Source of the DNA: Ceratothoa steindachneri
Lineage: Eukaryota > Arthropoda > Malacostraca > Isopoda > Cymothoidae
Reading direction: 5' to 3'
Length of the DNA: 64,000 nt
Assembly: GCA_963969495.1 (NCBI GenBank)
Contig: OZ018321.1
Span: 191,278,985 to 191,342,984, forward strand
In this document: in pieces, positions 9,938-20,867 of the stretch
How positions within the stretch are numbered: the first letter of the stretch is position 1
Layout of the letters: each line of letters starts with the position of its first letter
Made by a program: the position numbers and the translations under genes
The notes under the pieces: generated by a model
The model's database searches: none
Told to the model about the DNA's origin: nothing
The model's input: the letters and a program-made list of their open reading frames with translations, nothing else

Positions 9938-10779
9938 TTACCAACGGTCTCCAGCAGTGAGATGAGTCTATAATTCATGACCTGGTTTGATGGTTTTCTC
10001 GGTTTGGGTATGAATATCATCTTAAAGGTCTTCAGTCCATCCGGAAAGTAGCCCATTGTTAGAGACGCGTTGAATAGGTTCAGCAGCCTGGTCCTAAGTC
10101 TCTCCGGTGCTTCTTTTAAATGCCTGATGGTAATTTGGCTGAGCTCGGGGGCTTTTGACTTGAATGAAGAAATTGCTTTAGATAATTCTTCCCCTGTTAT
10201 TTTCCTTCCTTCCTGAGAGTTACCTTGAAACCGATGGGAGCATGCGGCTCTATAAGGGTCAAACCTGCTTTCTCTCCTTTCCATATACTCGAGAACCTGG
10301 TCCTCAAAGCCTAGGTCAAAGTCTTCTTTTTCTTCATCTGATATTTTGAAGACATTTTCCCAGACTCCGCAGAACAGCTTCTCTTTCTCGCTGGGAGTGA
10401 CCACCGTAGTTCCTTCATGTTTGATTTCAGTTTGGCCTGTGGTTCGAGCGTTCTCTTTTAATTTGTTGATGGTCGTCCAAAAGGCCTTTGAGCTCCTCTC
10501 AGTGTCTAATTTTTCTAAAAGACTATTCCACTTTTCTCTGAGCTCTAATCCTAGCGTGAAATTCAGCTGACTTCTTAGAAACTGAACGAAGCGGAAGTCC
10601 ATGGGTCTGGTGTAGCCCATGATGAGGATGGTCTTGTAGACTCGGGAGAATCGTTGCTGTAGCACAACTCTCTCTTGTGTGGGTGTTGTAGAAATGGTAG
10701 TTTTATGTGTTGTTATAGGGATTTCTATAGTGTTGGCATTAGAGATGCAGGCACCAATAGCATTTAGCTCTTCATCCAC
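9938..10779 (-). pseudogene. LINE C ORF2: linker and RT start, truncated
   Basis: A 280-residue open frame on the minus strand. It starts in the linker ('DEELNAIGACISNANTIEIP'), passes 'FWTTINKLKENARTTGQTEI' and 'VWENVFKISDEEKEDFDLGF', and reaches RT blocks 'LLNLFNASLTMGYFPDGLKT', 'FKMIFIPKPRKP' and 'MNYRLISLLETVGK'. It breaks off before the catalytic palm, where an opposing LINE ORF1 fragment begins. The frame is open, so decay since insertion is modest. Sequence differs clearly from LINE A/D/H, so it is a different subfamily. Confidence 0.85.
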
Positions 10780-11600
10780 ATCTTCTTCGGATGCGCCATT
10801 CAGATCAGGGATACCCTCTGGGAACGCCCTCCTGTATTCTTACCAATCGGCACTCTAGAAATCTTTTCTTGGGGTAACTGGGACTGGGATAGGGGCAGTT
10901 GCTATAGTGATCAGCATGGGCAAATGATCACTTGGTGTTTTTGGACCTGGAGTAATGAGTTGGTGAAAAGAGAAGTTAGGGTTCATGAGCACGACATCTG
11001 GTTTGGTGGTTGACCCTGAGCAGAAATACGTGGGATAGTCCGGTCCAATGCGCTCTGCAACGCCCCTTCTATTTAAGAGATCGAGTAGTCTACCTCTTGA
11101 ATTTGTAGACGAGTATGCCGCTGCTCTATTCCTGCCGTTAAGCTCCCCAGCGAATAGTACTGGGTGCTTTTTTGTGAAAAGGGTGTATAGGTCATGATAG
11201 GGCTGAGCGCTGGTAACCCGTGCTCAGTTTGATGTCAGCTCTAGAGCACCTTATGATGATCAACAGTGTCAATTCATCCATAGGGTTTTCTTGTCTGAAT
11301 TGTAGATAATTTTTTACTGCTATTAGCGCTCCGTCGAATCTCTCTCCTGTGTAATTCTTTTGTAGAACATTATATCCAAAGATCTGTCTGTCATCGTCCT
11401 TGATGCTAGTTTCTGACAGCAGAAGAACTTCTGGATCCAGTTCTCTATAGACATTGAACAATTTGTTTTTATTGAGTACCCATCCTCCACGTTGTGTGCC
11501 AAGATGGTTAGCCGGTTTCTATGTGCTATCCCGTTGGTCCGTCTTATTCTTTGGCCGTTTGACGGCCAGATCTTAGTTTCTTATATAATGCTGGGTCATA
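10780..11600 (-). pseudogene. LINE C ORF2: endonuclease domain
   Basis: Read downward: 'FNVYRELDPEVLLLSETSIK', 'VLQKNYTGERFDGALIAVKN', 'STGYQRSALS' (stop at 11192). In the next frame come 'KHPVLFAGELNGRNRAAAYS', 'YPTYFCSGSTTKPDVVLMNP' and 'TPSDHLPMLITIATAPIPVP', then a stop in 'RKDF*SADW'. ELDP..LLLSE, GELN and SDH are the AP-endonuclease-like signature residues; GEL replaces the usual GDL. One frameshift and stops separate it from the open RT frame. Confidence 0.8.
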
Positions 11601-12537
11601 GAGCCTGAAATTCTCGTTGTGTAGTTTTGTTTTGCAGGCAAGTAGAGATGCTCTGATTGTCTCCTCGGTAACTGGAAAGTCATATCACCACTTGATTTGT
11701 CCTTTTCTGACTCCTTCCGCCACGTCCTCTGTGGAGATATAATTTTGGGATGTTTGTGAGTTTAGAGCTAAGGTGAGTCGGATTTCTTTGCCGTCTGACT
11801 TAAGCTCTTCCCCTTTTTGTTCTGAGTCAGCTTCCTGAATCTTTGGTTCTTCTTTGTTTGTTTTTTTTTGGTTTTCTTCTGCCTGGTCGAGCTAGGTGAG
11901 GTGCTTGGGTGCTAGCTTGTTGTTGTTGAGTCGTTGTTGAGGTTATTTCCTTAGACTTTTCCTGTATCCGGGTTTCTGCTGTTTGTGCTAGTCTAGTCTT
12001 GTGGCATGTTGCCGAAAGGACCTTTTCCGATTGGGGATTGTCCAGGAATTTGATCATTTCCAGGTTGTTTGCCACCAGCATCTTGTTCATTTTAATGTTG
12101 AATGAACCAGGGCATGCTAGGTTCATCACATGTGCATGCAGAATGCATGTCAACATTTTAGTAGGGGTAGCGTCGCTCAGTTGGAATACAATCTGAGGCT
12201 GAGTCGGCGTAACGTTCTTCTGGGTTTGGATTTTAGCGGCTGAGGCGTATGTCTGTTTTGCTCTGTCCGCTACCTCTCTCTTCTTTTTTAGCTCTTCTTT
12301 TCTGACTGGGCACTGCATCCTCAGGGTACGATGATTTCCCACACAGCTAATGCATATTTTTGTATCACTAACGCAGTGCATCCAATTGTGTCCTGTCTGC
12401 GCGCACTCATAGCAGATATTTGCTTTCCCAGAATAGGGGCAGGAGCTGGTTGAATAATCTTCGACATTGCAGCAATTAAAGCAGGTTATAAGTTCTAAGA
12501 ATCTTTCCCGCTCAACCTTTTCTGTGGATATTATCAT
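11601..12537 (-). pseudogene. LINE C ORF1: zinc-knuckle half
   Basis: A 236-residue open frame (12537-11827). It has three CCHC-like knuckles: 'CFNCCNVEDYSTSSCP', 'CYECAQTGHNWMHC' and 'CISCVGNHRTLRMQCP'. A basic Lys/Glu stretch follows, then the conserved 'MLTCILHAHVMNLACPGSF' and 'LEMIKFLDNPQSEKVL', and a Gln/Thr-rich tail. The remaining C-terminus (11826-11600) contains 'EGVRKGQIKW' and 'ACKTKLHNENFRLYDPALY' beyond one stop. ORF1 proteins of this kind coat the LINE RNA. It overlaps the upstream frame at 12512-12537, indicating one frameshift. Confidence 0.85.
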
Positions 12538-13039
12538 ATAGAACAGTTTTAGGGCCTGTTTCCTTTGCTTTGGCTGCCATTTCCATGTTCGTGAAGATGA
12601 CTTTGAAGACGTGAGAGAGGTTGCGGAACTTGACCACTTCTGTCACTTCTGCCCATTGATGGTTTCTCTCAATCTCCGCCTTGATGGCTTCAGCTGTTCT
12701 TTCTCCTACCCATGGGTCCACTCTTCTGCATATAATCGCCTTCCTTGCTGCCAGTGCTGGAGATGACCGTGGTTCAAATCCAATCTTGCCCAGCTCTCTC
12801 GTGCTTGCCGTTGTAGTTAGTTTCACTAGGTCATCTTGCGTGTGGCAGATGACTGTATATCCTTTGTTTGTTTCAATTAGCTGTTTTAGACCAATTCCAA
12901 GCTTGTCGAAGATGGCTACCAATACCTCCGCCTTGTCAGGTTTTTCATTACCAATGAGTTTCAGTGAAACTCGAAAGTCCAGCGAATCCCCCTCCCATTC
13001 ATGGCGAGGGTGTCTTCTCCTTAACTTGTAGGCCTTCAC
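12512..13039 (-). CDS. LINE C ORF1: N-terminal half
   Basis: A 175-residue open frame starting Met at 13039: 'MKAYKLRRRHPRHEWEGDSL', 'KADKAEVLVAIFDKLG'-like text, 'NKGYTVICHTQDDLVKLTT', 'AIICRRVDPWVGERTAEAIK', 'ERNHQWAEVTEVVKFRNLSH' and 'VFKVIFTNMEMAAKAKETG'. The order (RNA-binding-fold-like half, then RR.DPWVG, then HQWA..TEV.KF) is shared by all ORF1 copies here. The start follows directly on the duplicated 5' UTR. A frameshift at about 12530 passes into the zinc-knuckle frame, so the protein is not intact. Confidence 0.8.
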   Translation of the reverse strand: MKAYKLRRRHPRHEWEGDSLDFRVSLKLIGNEKPDKAEVLVAIFDKLGIGLKQLIETNKGYTVICHTQDDLVKLTTTASTRELGKIGFEPRSSPALAARKAIICRRVDPWVGERTAEAIKAEIERNHQWAEVTEVVKFRNLSHVFKVIFTNMEMAAKAKETGPKTVLYDNIHRKG

Positions 13040-13968
13040 TGATCTAGTCGAGACAGAAACAGGAGAAATCTCTAATCAGTCCGGCTTTCCTTATTAGATC
13101 TGTGAGGCAGGGTAGTACAGGCTGAGGGGTCCCAAGACTGCCACCACTACAGACCCGGTAGAAACAGGGTCTTATCCCAATGCCGAGAGCAGCAGAAACA
13201 GGAGGAATCTCCAATCAGTCCACCGCTATTCAACTGGGGAATAGTGTGACAGTCATCAGAGGGTCCCTCGGGGTAGACGCTTGGGGCTGAGTTCTGCCAG
13301 TTCGAGGTATACTGGTGAGTTAGGCTGATCGAGTTTATTCGATAGCCAGGTTTGAAAAACGTTCGTGGTAGGGGAAATCTTTCCGCTAAACCTTTCCTCC
13401 TTTACCAGGTTGTAGATTCTCCGACGACGATGCCTTTTCACTCTCTTCTAAAAACCTTCACTGATCTAGTCGAAATGATTGTTCACTCTCGCCTCCTAAA
13501 CACCTTCACTGGCCAGCCGAGACAGAAACAGGAGAAATCTCCAAGCAGTCCGCCCCGACCGAGGAGTGCCAGAAACAGGAGAAATCTCCAATCAGTCAGG
13601 CTCTCCTTATTAGACCTGTGAGGCAGGGTAATACAGGCTCAGGGGTCCCGAGACTGCTACCAATACAGCCCCGGTAGAAACAGGAGGTATCTTCAATCAG
13701 TCCACCAGAGTCCTATCCCACTGCCGAGAGCAGCATAAACAGGAGGAATTTCCAATCAGTCCACCACTACTCAGCTGGGGAATAGTGTGACAGTCGACAG
13801 GGTTCCCGCGGGGTAGACGCTTGGGGCTGAGTTCTGCCAGTTCGAGGTATACTAGTGAGTTAGGCTGATCTAGTTTATTCTATAGTCAGGTTTGAATAAC
13901 GCTCGCGTTAGGGAAAATTTTTCGCTAAACTTTTCCTTCTTTACCAGTTTGTAGATTCTTCGACGACG
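13040..13968 (-). promoter_or_regulatory. LINE C 5' UTR, two tandem monomers
   Basis: Two diverged copies of one block, about 13033-13440 and about 13500-13968, each ending (plus strand) 'GTAGATTCTYCGACGACG'. Both carry 'GGGGTAGACGCTTGGGGCTG' and 'GAGTTCTGCCAGTTCGAGGT'. Within them a motif close to 'AACAGGAGGAATCTCCAATC' recurs six times (near 13052, 13193, 13531, 13575, 13676 and 13737). The array sits just upstream of ORF1. Some LINEs, such as mouse L1, carry tandem promoter monomers in this position; promoter function here is inference. Confidence 0.75.
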
Positions 13969-14394
13969 AAAAACTGTGGCGTTTACATCTGAAAAAGTCA
14001 ATTATTCTGTAGCACCTATGATTTAAACGTTAATTTGTCCTTAAATAAATCCTTAAATGTGATTAGCCAAATTTGTATCCCTATGTTCAAATATAAAATA
14101 AAAAGAAACAGTGCCTATGTTTTGAACGTTAGTTTGTCCTTAAAATGTTCCTAAACTGTGATTAGTCAATTTTGTATCCCTTATGTTTAAATAGAAAAGT
14201 ATACATAGTGTAGCATTCTTGAAAAAATTACTTGCAGATTTACCTCAAAACTCGGCAAAGTAGGAAAAGTTTTCGGATTTTTTTTTTGTTTTCCAAAAAG
14301 ACGCCTCCGAAAAAACACTTTCACGAAAGAGAGATACTCATCACCATTCTTTCATCACTACTAATATTCACCTTTCTTTTTTAGAGGCCTCACT
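13969..14394. repeat. 99-bp tandem duplication in AT-rich DNA
   Basis: 'GCCTATG.TTT.AACGTTARTT', then 'TGTCCTTAAA', 'TGATTAG.CAA' and 'TTGTATCCC' occur from 14011 and again from 14110, a 99-bp period with many substitutions. No gene is seen in the rest. Confidence 0.7.
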
Positions 14395-14992
14395 TAGGCA
14401 GTTGACTGCTTAAGTCCCCAGCCCTTCTCCCCCTAAGTGACCTGCTGCTAGATGTGAGGATGGATTGTCAATCATATTTCGTCCTAACTATGCCGAGCTG
14501 TCGCCACGGCATAATTGGGGGCATTGGAGGAAGCTGGTCTGAGGATTAGCCCACAGCCGAGAAAAATGTCAGAAACAATTCCGAACAAGGGACGGACTGC
14601 TATCTCATCTGCTCAAATACAGCGGGAGCCCCTTCCAGGACCATAGAGGGACATACAACCGTCTATATGGTATGTTGTGATGCGGTCGCGATTAAAACAC
14701 CATGGGGGGGGTTGTCAATAAGTCCGCCATACAATCACACCCCTAAGAGGATCCCACCCGGACTCATCTCATCTATCGTTATCATTCATCCTAAAAGAAA
14801 ATTCCTTCTTCCGTCGAGGTGGTGGTCAAACGAGGAGGGAGGGTCTCTCTCTTCTTCACAAGGCAAATAAATAAATCAAAAAACTTAAAAGCCAAAATCT
14901 CTGAAGAACACAGATTGTTAGGTACACACTCAAAATAAACAGATAAGAAAGTAAGTGCACCCACCTCCACAAAAGGCTGCACAGAAGCAGAT
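14395..14992 (+). promoter_or_regulatory. LINE D 5' UTR
   Basis: Non-coding leader before ORF1. It shares ordered blocks with 27490-27900 and 42435-42865: 'CATAATTGGGGGCATTGG', 'GAGGATTAGCCCACAG', 'GACCATAGAGGGACAT', 'AAGTCCGCCATA' and 'AGGATCCCACCCGGACTCAT'. All three copies lie upstream of plus-strand LINE ORF1 sequence, so they are a family leader. A Pol II internal promoter is likely here by analogy only. Confidence 0.72.
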
Positions 14993-16570
14993 ATGGCGGA
15001 GTTCAGTGGTGCAAGGGTACCGCTAAGAACAGTAAGTGGCTTAGAAAAACCGAGTAAGGGGAAGGTTTACGAAACCTTATTTGTAAGCATAAATGTGGCA
15101 GTCCCTCGTCTGATCAACTGACCGACAGGATACGTCGCTATATGCGAGAAGGAAAAGGATGTTGAGTCCCTCACAAAGAAAGCTGAGATAAAGATCCTGA
15201 GGGGAATAAACCTTCAACCCAGTAGCCCTCCCCAGATCCAGGCACACAGAAGTGTGATATGCCGAAGGCTGGACCCCTGGATCGGCCCAACATACAAAGG
15301 AGAAATAGAGAGAATCCAGCAGTGGGCAAGCATTACCGAAGTAGTAAAAGTTAAAAACAGAGGAGATAACACGGAATACAACCACGTGTTTAAGATCATA
15401 TTTGGCGATACCACGATGGCAACCAAAGCAAAGGAGAGTGGGCTACTGCTCTTCAACGCCAAAATAAGCGGGTATAAATCGAGAGGGAGGAGTTAACTCC
15501 AGTACAAATCTGTTTCACGGGTTTTAAATTAGAGCGCCATGCCACAAAAGATTGCAAGGAGCAGGAAATAGCCTGTTCTAGATGCAATGTTAAAGGACAT
15601 GGCTGGCGGGGATGCTTGGCAGCTGAAGAAAAATGCCCAAATTGTTGGCAAAAGCACGGGGCTATAGCCATGTCTTGCCCAAAGAAGAAGGAGGTGCTGA
15701 AAAGAAAAGCAGACGAAAAAAAAGCGGAGGGAATAAGGAGAGCGAATACCTCATATGCTCAAGCAGCAAAAGCCTCCCATGCAAGGACCATAGAAAGTGC
15801 CGCTCCAAAGACCTATCTGAATATAGGGAATAAAAATTCAACGAAAATCCTCACATGCATTTTATACGAACACGTGAGAAACCTTACAAACCCGGGCTAC
15901 TTCGCGACCGAGCTGAACACCATGCTCAAAAAGAATGGTCTAGAAGAAATGGGGTTTCCGGACAACCCTCCCTCGGGGGACGTCCTGCAACTGCAATACA
16001 AACCCGAGAAAGAAGCCCCAGCGACGCAGTTTCCACCAAGTGAAGATAGAGCAGAAGTAAATGAAGACCAGGAGACAACCCAAGACACTAAAAAATCCAA
16101 AAGTAGGCACCCAAGAATAGAGGCCAAAAGAAAACGTGAAATACAAGGGTGGGGGGGGGGAAGCAGCAAAGATAATTAAGCAAGCTGAGGGTAACCTCTC
16201 AAGCTTCGCATCCTCCTTTGAAGACGAAGAAGAGCAGATCCAACCCCCAAAAGAAAGCAAGAGGTCGAGGAATAGTAGCAGGGGAAAGGCTCCCAACAAA
16301 CCACAAAATTTGATGGAGAAGAGCTGAAAATGCAAATCTACAAGACTGATCAGACCTCATTCCCAGACAACCCCATCATTAGGGAGATTGTTGAAGGGGT
16401 AAAGACCGGCCAATTAAAGTGGACCTATAATGCGCAGGTGCAAGAGGCAACAGTAGATGAGGCACTCATAGTGGCAAAGATTAAATTGCACAAGGACTCC
16501 TGCCTCACCTTAAGTAAAGCAGAGTATGAAAAAATAAGAAATGGCAAAAAGAGACGGAATAAGAAGTAAA
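14993..16570 (+). pseudogene. LINE D ORF1 (Gag-like, zinc knuckles)
   Basis: Met at 14993 opens 'MAEFSGARVPLRTVSGLEKP'. An in-frame TGA near 15117 follows 'VPRLIN'. Then come 'VICRRLDPWIGPTYKGEIER' and 'IQQWASITEVVKVKN', and a frameshift near 15490. The knuckle part reads 'CFTGFKLERHATKDC' (one Cys lost), 'CSRCNVKGHGWRGC' and 'CPNCWQKHGAIAMSCP'. The conserved 'ILTCILYEHVRNLTNPGYF' and 'GLEEMGFPDNPPSGDVLQL' follow. A G-run at 16150 shifts the frame to an acidic/Ser stretch, and 16330-16569 ends 'VKTGQLKWTYNAQVQEATVD'. It is the RNA-binding protein of a two-ORF LINE, with one stop and about three frameshifts. Confidence 0.88.
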
Positions 16571-16620
16571 GGGGAACACACACCCTCATATAGGATACAA
16601 GAACACCAAACAAAAAAAAC

Positions 16621-18502
16621 ATGGAAAACATAAACAACACGCTAAAATTACTCTCACTAAACATTAACGGATGGGAAGGGAAATCCATTCCCTACGGAAA
16701 CATATTCCGTACAGTAGATCCCGACCTGATCCTCATTTTCGAACACGGTGTAAACACAGAAACTACTACAATAAAAATACCAAATTACACTGTGATCGCA
16801 AACATGCATACACAAGAACGATGCGACGACGCAGCCATCACGATCCGAAAAAAATATAACATACAATACACTTCCAGACTTAGAAGAATCATTCGTGGCT
16901 GTCGAAATCTCAACCCTGGTGGAAGGCCTAACTGTGGCAGTGGCCTACCAGCCGCCCCGTCGAAAGTACCTGCCGATTCTCAATGTTTTCAACATCTTTG
17001 GGCGAGGAAAAATGGCGTTGCTAGGTGGAAACCTAAATACCAGTTGCACAGCGTCTAGTTACGGTGACTCCAACCAAAGGAGAAGGAATCTGGAACTACT
17101 CTTTTTAAAGAGACATACTCCAGAGAGTAGGCCTGGATTTCCTGACATACCTAAAGCAACGTTCGGCAACCAAACCGGACATAGTGTTGGCGAGCCATAA
17201 CTTCCCCTTTAACATCAGCAACGAGCCCGGACCTGTGGTACCGAGCGACCATATCCCGATCCATACAACAATATCGCTTGAACCAATTCTCAAGCCCGTC
17301 CTACTTAGGAAGAGTTATGTGAAAGCTAACTGGAAGCTATATAGCTAGATATTCAGTGAATATCAACCAGCTGACCTGGGAGACGCCAATCTCGAAGAGG
17401 TAGATGAAGAGATTTACTCCATCACTAATCTCCTCATCCAAGCCGACGAGAGATGCATCCCCAGGATCTTCTATAAATTGCTCCCACAACCTAGGTGGAC
17501 GAACGAGATGAGGGATATCACTTGGGAACATAGGGGAATCTTCGAAGAAATAGGCAGGACAGGCCCAAATCAGGAAATGACAGCCAGAATGAGACAACTA
17601 AGAGAGGAACTAAAACACACAATCACAGTAAAACAGAAGGAAATCTGGAATGACAACATTGGTAGGCTGGACAAGGAGGACAGTCTAGTAAGTATTTGGA
17701 ATAGCATCTGAAGACTTAGGGGACTGCCCACCAAAGCCAGAACACTAATAAAAGATGGAGATCAAATCATTGATGACCCAGAGTCTCTCGAAAAGAGATT
17801 CAGGACACACTGGAAAAAGATTTTCGCTAAAAACCCTGAGGAGAACGATGACTTCGACCAGGAATTCGAAGACCAACTGCTCGAAGACATCGGCACAGTG
17901 ATACATAGAACCCACCTCCACCCGTAAATATCTGCGGAAAGAGAGATGGTTGGCCACGGGTGCACAATAACCTTCGAAGAGACCATGAACACCATACGGC
18001 CCTTAAGGCAAAGGGCACCAAGATGGCCTGGGATAACGAAAAACAACCTCGTGACTACCCCGAGGCAAATCATTCAGTGATTGGTTAATACCATGAATGC
18101 TGCCCTAAATACAGGTTACTTTCTTGATCGGTACAAGATAGCTAAAATTATCTTCATCCCGAAAGGAAACAAACCCTCAGATCAGGTGGCTAACTATCGC
18201 CCGATCTCTCTTCTGGAGATGCTCGGCAAAATCTTTGAAAAGATCCTTGCTAATAGGCTACAGGCTCAACTGAGCGAGTTAGGAGCGCATAACCGCGTAC
18301 AACACGAGTTCCTCCAAAAAAGGGGCACAGATACAGCCCTAGATGAAAAAGTACCCTATTGCTGAGCGAATGGGTACTATTTAGACATTGTGTTGGAGGA
18401 CGTGCAGAAGGCCTTCGATAAAGTCTGGCTGAAAGGACTTCAATACAAGATCCTGAACCTCCAGCTGGACCCAATCCTGAAAAGGTCCTTTGTGACTTTG
18501 TC
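16621..18502 (+). pseudogene. LINE D ORF2: endonuclease to RT palm
   Basis: Met at 16621, 50 bp after ORF1. Endonuclease: 'LSLNINGWEGKSIPYGNIF', 'TVDPDLILIFEHGVNTE'. After a frameshift near 16890: 'VAVAYQPPRRKYLPILN', 'GKMALLGGNLNTS' (GGDLNA-like), 'VPSDHIPIHTTISLEPI'. The linker is open from 17478 ('MRDITWEHRGIFEEIGRTG'). RT: 'MNAALNTGYFLDRYKIAKII' at 18093, 'ANYRPISLLEMLGKIFEKIL', 'LQKRGTDTALDEKVPYC*' and 'EDVQKAFDKVWLKGLQYKIL' (block A Asp intact). A frameshift near 18490 leads into the next frame. Stops at about 17348, 17710, 17925 and 18362 show it is inactive. Confidence 0.87.
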
Positions 18503-19372
18503 ATGGACAGAAGGGCATGTCTCATTATCGAAGGATACAGGGGACCCGAATTCGAACTGAAGGTGGGCGTTCCACAAGGAAGTTGCCCGAGCCCACTGCC
18601 TTACTTGGTCTTTACCATCAACCTCCCAACACCGGTGCACAGTGACACGATGTATCTGCAATTTGCAGATGACGTCACCCAGGTCGTCACGTGCCCGGTG
18701 AAGAAAGCGAGGGATCAGACAATGCGTACAATAGCGGAAATCAACAACATCAACCGGTACGAGAGACGCTGGGAAATAAGAAGTAATAAGGACAAGTTCA
18801 AAATCAGGTCACTGAGCCGCACGTTGACGTGGCCCATCATCATCCATGTGAGGAGATACGGCTACTCCGCCGAAGGCACTGTCCTGGGCCTAAAGATCTC
18901 CGACCACGGATACTCGAGACACTACACGGAGAGGAGGAAACTGGCAAAGAGAGAGCTATACAGGCTTAGAGATCTTAGCTCGGCCAACATTAGGAAAATA
19001 TACCTGATATACGTCCGGGCTAAGCTCATCTACCTCGCAGTAGTGACTCAAGCGGCCAACAAGACTTTAATGAAAAAACTGCAACGAGTACAGAACTCCG
19101 CATCCCTGCTAATTAATAAAGCCAAAAGGCGTGACCAACATCGGCAGAGGGATCTCCATCCAAGGAAAAAACTGGACCCTATTAACATCTTTACCCAGAA
19201 ATTGAGAAGAAGGGTCTGGTTAACTCTTACGAACAATGTCATTCCAGAATTACAGGGAACTGGTGGCAGACTTAACATACCTGCACGACTACGATGGAAA
19301 GTCTCACGCCGTAACCAGTTCCCAAGTACTAAGTTCTGTTCACAGGAAAACATTTCATCAATATACACTTAA
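18503..19372 (+). CDS. LINE D ORF2: RT catalytic core and C-terminus
   Basis: An uninterrupted 289-residue frame. It begins 'MDRRACLIIEGYRGPEFELK', then 'VGVPQGSCPSPLPYLV' (block B), 'DTMYLQFADDVTQVVTCPVK' (block C with the FADD catalytic pair intact), 'NNINRYERRWEIRSNKDKF' (block D), 'GTVLGLKIS', and the thumb 'MKKLQRVQNSASLLINKAKR'. It ends 'FPSTKFCSQENISSIYT'. The best-preserved RT core of this family in the window. The upstream frame is shifted, so no complete enzyme results. Confidence 0.88.
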   Translation: MDRRACLIIEGYRGPEFELKVGVPQGSCPSPLPYLVFTINLPTPVHSDTMYLQFADDVTQVVTCPVKKARDQTMRTIAEINNINRYERRWEIRSNKDKFKIRSLSRTLTWPIIIHVRRYGYSAEGTVLGLKISDHGYSRHYTERRKLAKRELYRLRDLSSANIRKIYLIYVRAKLIYLAVVTQAANKTLMKKLQRVQNSASLLINKAKRRDQHRQRDLHPRKKLDPINIFTQKLRRRVWLTLTNNVIPELQGTGGRLNIPARLRWKVSRRNQFPSTKFCSQENISSIYT

Positions 19373-19744
19373 CAGGAACACAAAAAACTAACACAGTTCC
19401 ACCGAAACTAAAACAGAGAGACCAAATAACATAACATTAAAACAACACAGGTAAATTGCTGAGCTAACAGCTATTAAGAATTGAACCCAAAAATAAGTAA
19501 ACAAGAATTGAGACACTAACAATAAGAAGAACACGCTAGCTACACAAAAAGAAACAAAACATAGAAAAACACTACATACAACAAATAAGACAAAAAGGAA
19601 AAAATCAAAATCAAAAATATAATGTGATGCCCTCCTACTACGGCAAAATACCCCTCCCCACTCTAAATTTTACCCACTTTTATCTACTACTATCCCATCA
19701 TCTACTAAATTGAGTATACTATCATCAGCATTCCGACGACGGGC
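19373..19744 (+). other. LINE D 3' UTR
   Basis: A-rich, with many ACAAAAA-type stretches, ending in a (C/T)-rich segment 'CCTCCTACTACGGC'. I see no polyA signal of note. The boundary with the next element is near 'TTCCGACGACGGG' at 19734. Confidence 0.5.
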
Positions 19745-20620
19745 TGAATTTGGATTCTTTTTTTTTACAACGGAGAGCTGTGAGCGCGCTTAAGGAAAAG
19801 TTCACTTTTCATTAAAGTTAACGTAACTTCAAGAAAGAAGAAATATATGCGCCCTCTGGACTGATTCGAGATTCCTCTTGTTTCCAGTGGGTGGGGTGCT
19901 TACCCTAAAGGGGTAATTCATCCTTATTCCACGCTTTGACTTCCACTTACTTCACCGACTAAAAACAACATAACACGACCACTGCTGCGCCTAGAACCAC
20001 TTAAAGTAGGGTATAGTGAACCCCGGAAGGAAGCCCCAATAGGCCGCGCGAAGTGCTAAAATAAGTAGGTAAATAGGGAACCATAGGCTGCTAGGTGATA
20101 GGGAATGTTTTCATTGTCCTTTTTTACAGATTTAGAGAGGAAGGAAGAAAACAAACATAGACTTCGGAGGAAGGAACGAAGAAAAGAGCGCCTAGGCGTT
20201 CGAATAGCAAAAGGATGGGGGATCATTTCCCTCTAGGATAAAGAGGGAGCCTGGAATGCATACAAGTACCTCTGCGGACAATTGACCAGGAGATCAAACC
20301 AGACAAAGGAAAACTCTGCGAGACATTATTTGGACAGGTAAAAGTAACCCTCGTCAAAATTATCGACATCCTAAATGGTTACATGGTTATTGCAAGTAAG
20401 TAAAAAGAAGTAGAAAAATTAGTGTCCCAGGAAGGAATAGAGACACTAAAGAGAATAGCTAACGCCCAAAATCCCGCCCCAGATAACTACAAACAGATGT
20501 ATCATATGCAGGAAAGTCGACGTTTGGGTGGGTTACCATGACAAAGAGGAAATGAAAGAAGAAATAGAAAAATATCATGAAGCCATAAAATTAAATGAAA
20601 CAAAGTGAAACTGAAGTGAA
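19745..20620 (+). pseudogene. LINE K: 5' UTR and ORF1 start
   Basis: At 19857 'GGACTGATTCGAGATTCCTC' is the LINE C leader motif in the same sense relative to its ORF1, so the first ~450 bp look like a leader. From about 20260 ORF1 reads 'VPLRTIDQEIKPDKGKLCET', 'LFGQVKVTLVKIIDILNGYM', a stop after 'VIASK', and 'EVEKLVSQEGIETLKRI'. 'KEEMKEEIEKYHEAIKLNE' follows in another frame. It is cut at about 20620 by a reverse-strand CR1-like LINE tail. No downstream part of it is recognisable at 21.87 kb. Confidence 0.65.
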
Positions 20621-20624
20621 AAAG

Positions 20625-20769
20625 TAATATTATTATTATTATTAAAGTTCCAAGCCACAACCCCAACTGGAAGAGCAAATAGCTATAAGCCCAAGGGCCC
20701 CAGCGGGGAAAGAAACCTGGTATGGAAAAAACGAAACAAAGATTAAGAAAAACATAATAAATAAATAGA

Positions 20770-20800
<31 letters not shown>

Positions 20801-20867
20801 TTAAATGCTATAATGTTAAAAATATTATAATATTATATATGTGTGGATAATGAATAAAATATTAAAG
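20625..20867 (-). other. CR1-like LINE 3' UTR with (AAT)n tail
   Basis: On the minus strand the UTR passes through an A/T homopolymer run (plus 20770-20800), then 'CTGGGGCCCTTGGGCTTATA', and ends in about five ATT/AAT units at 20625-20642. Ending in a short microsatellite is typical of CR1-group LINEs. The conserved block resembles a repeat I associate with decapod transcripts. Confidence 0.7.

Noticed and set aside
16149..16158. G-run as programmed frameshift in LINE D ORF1
   Set aside because: Other stops and shifts in the same ORF show general decay, and sister copies give no sign of a conserved slippery site.
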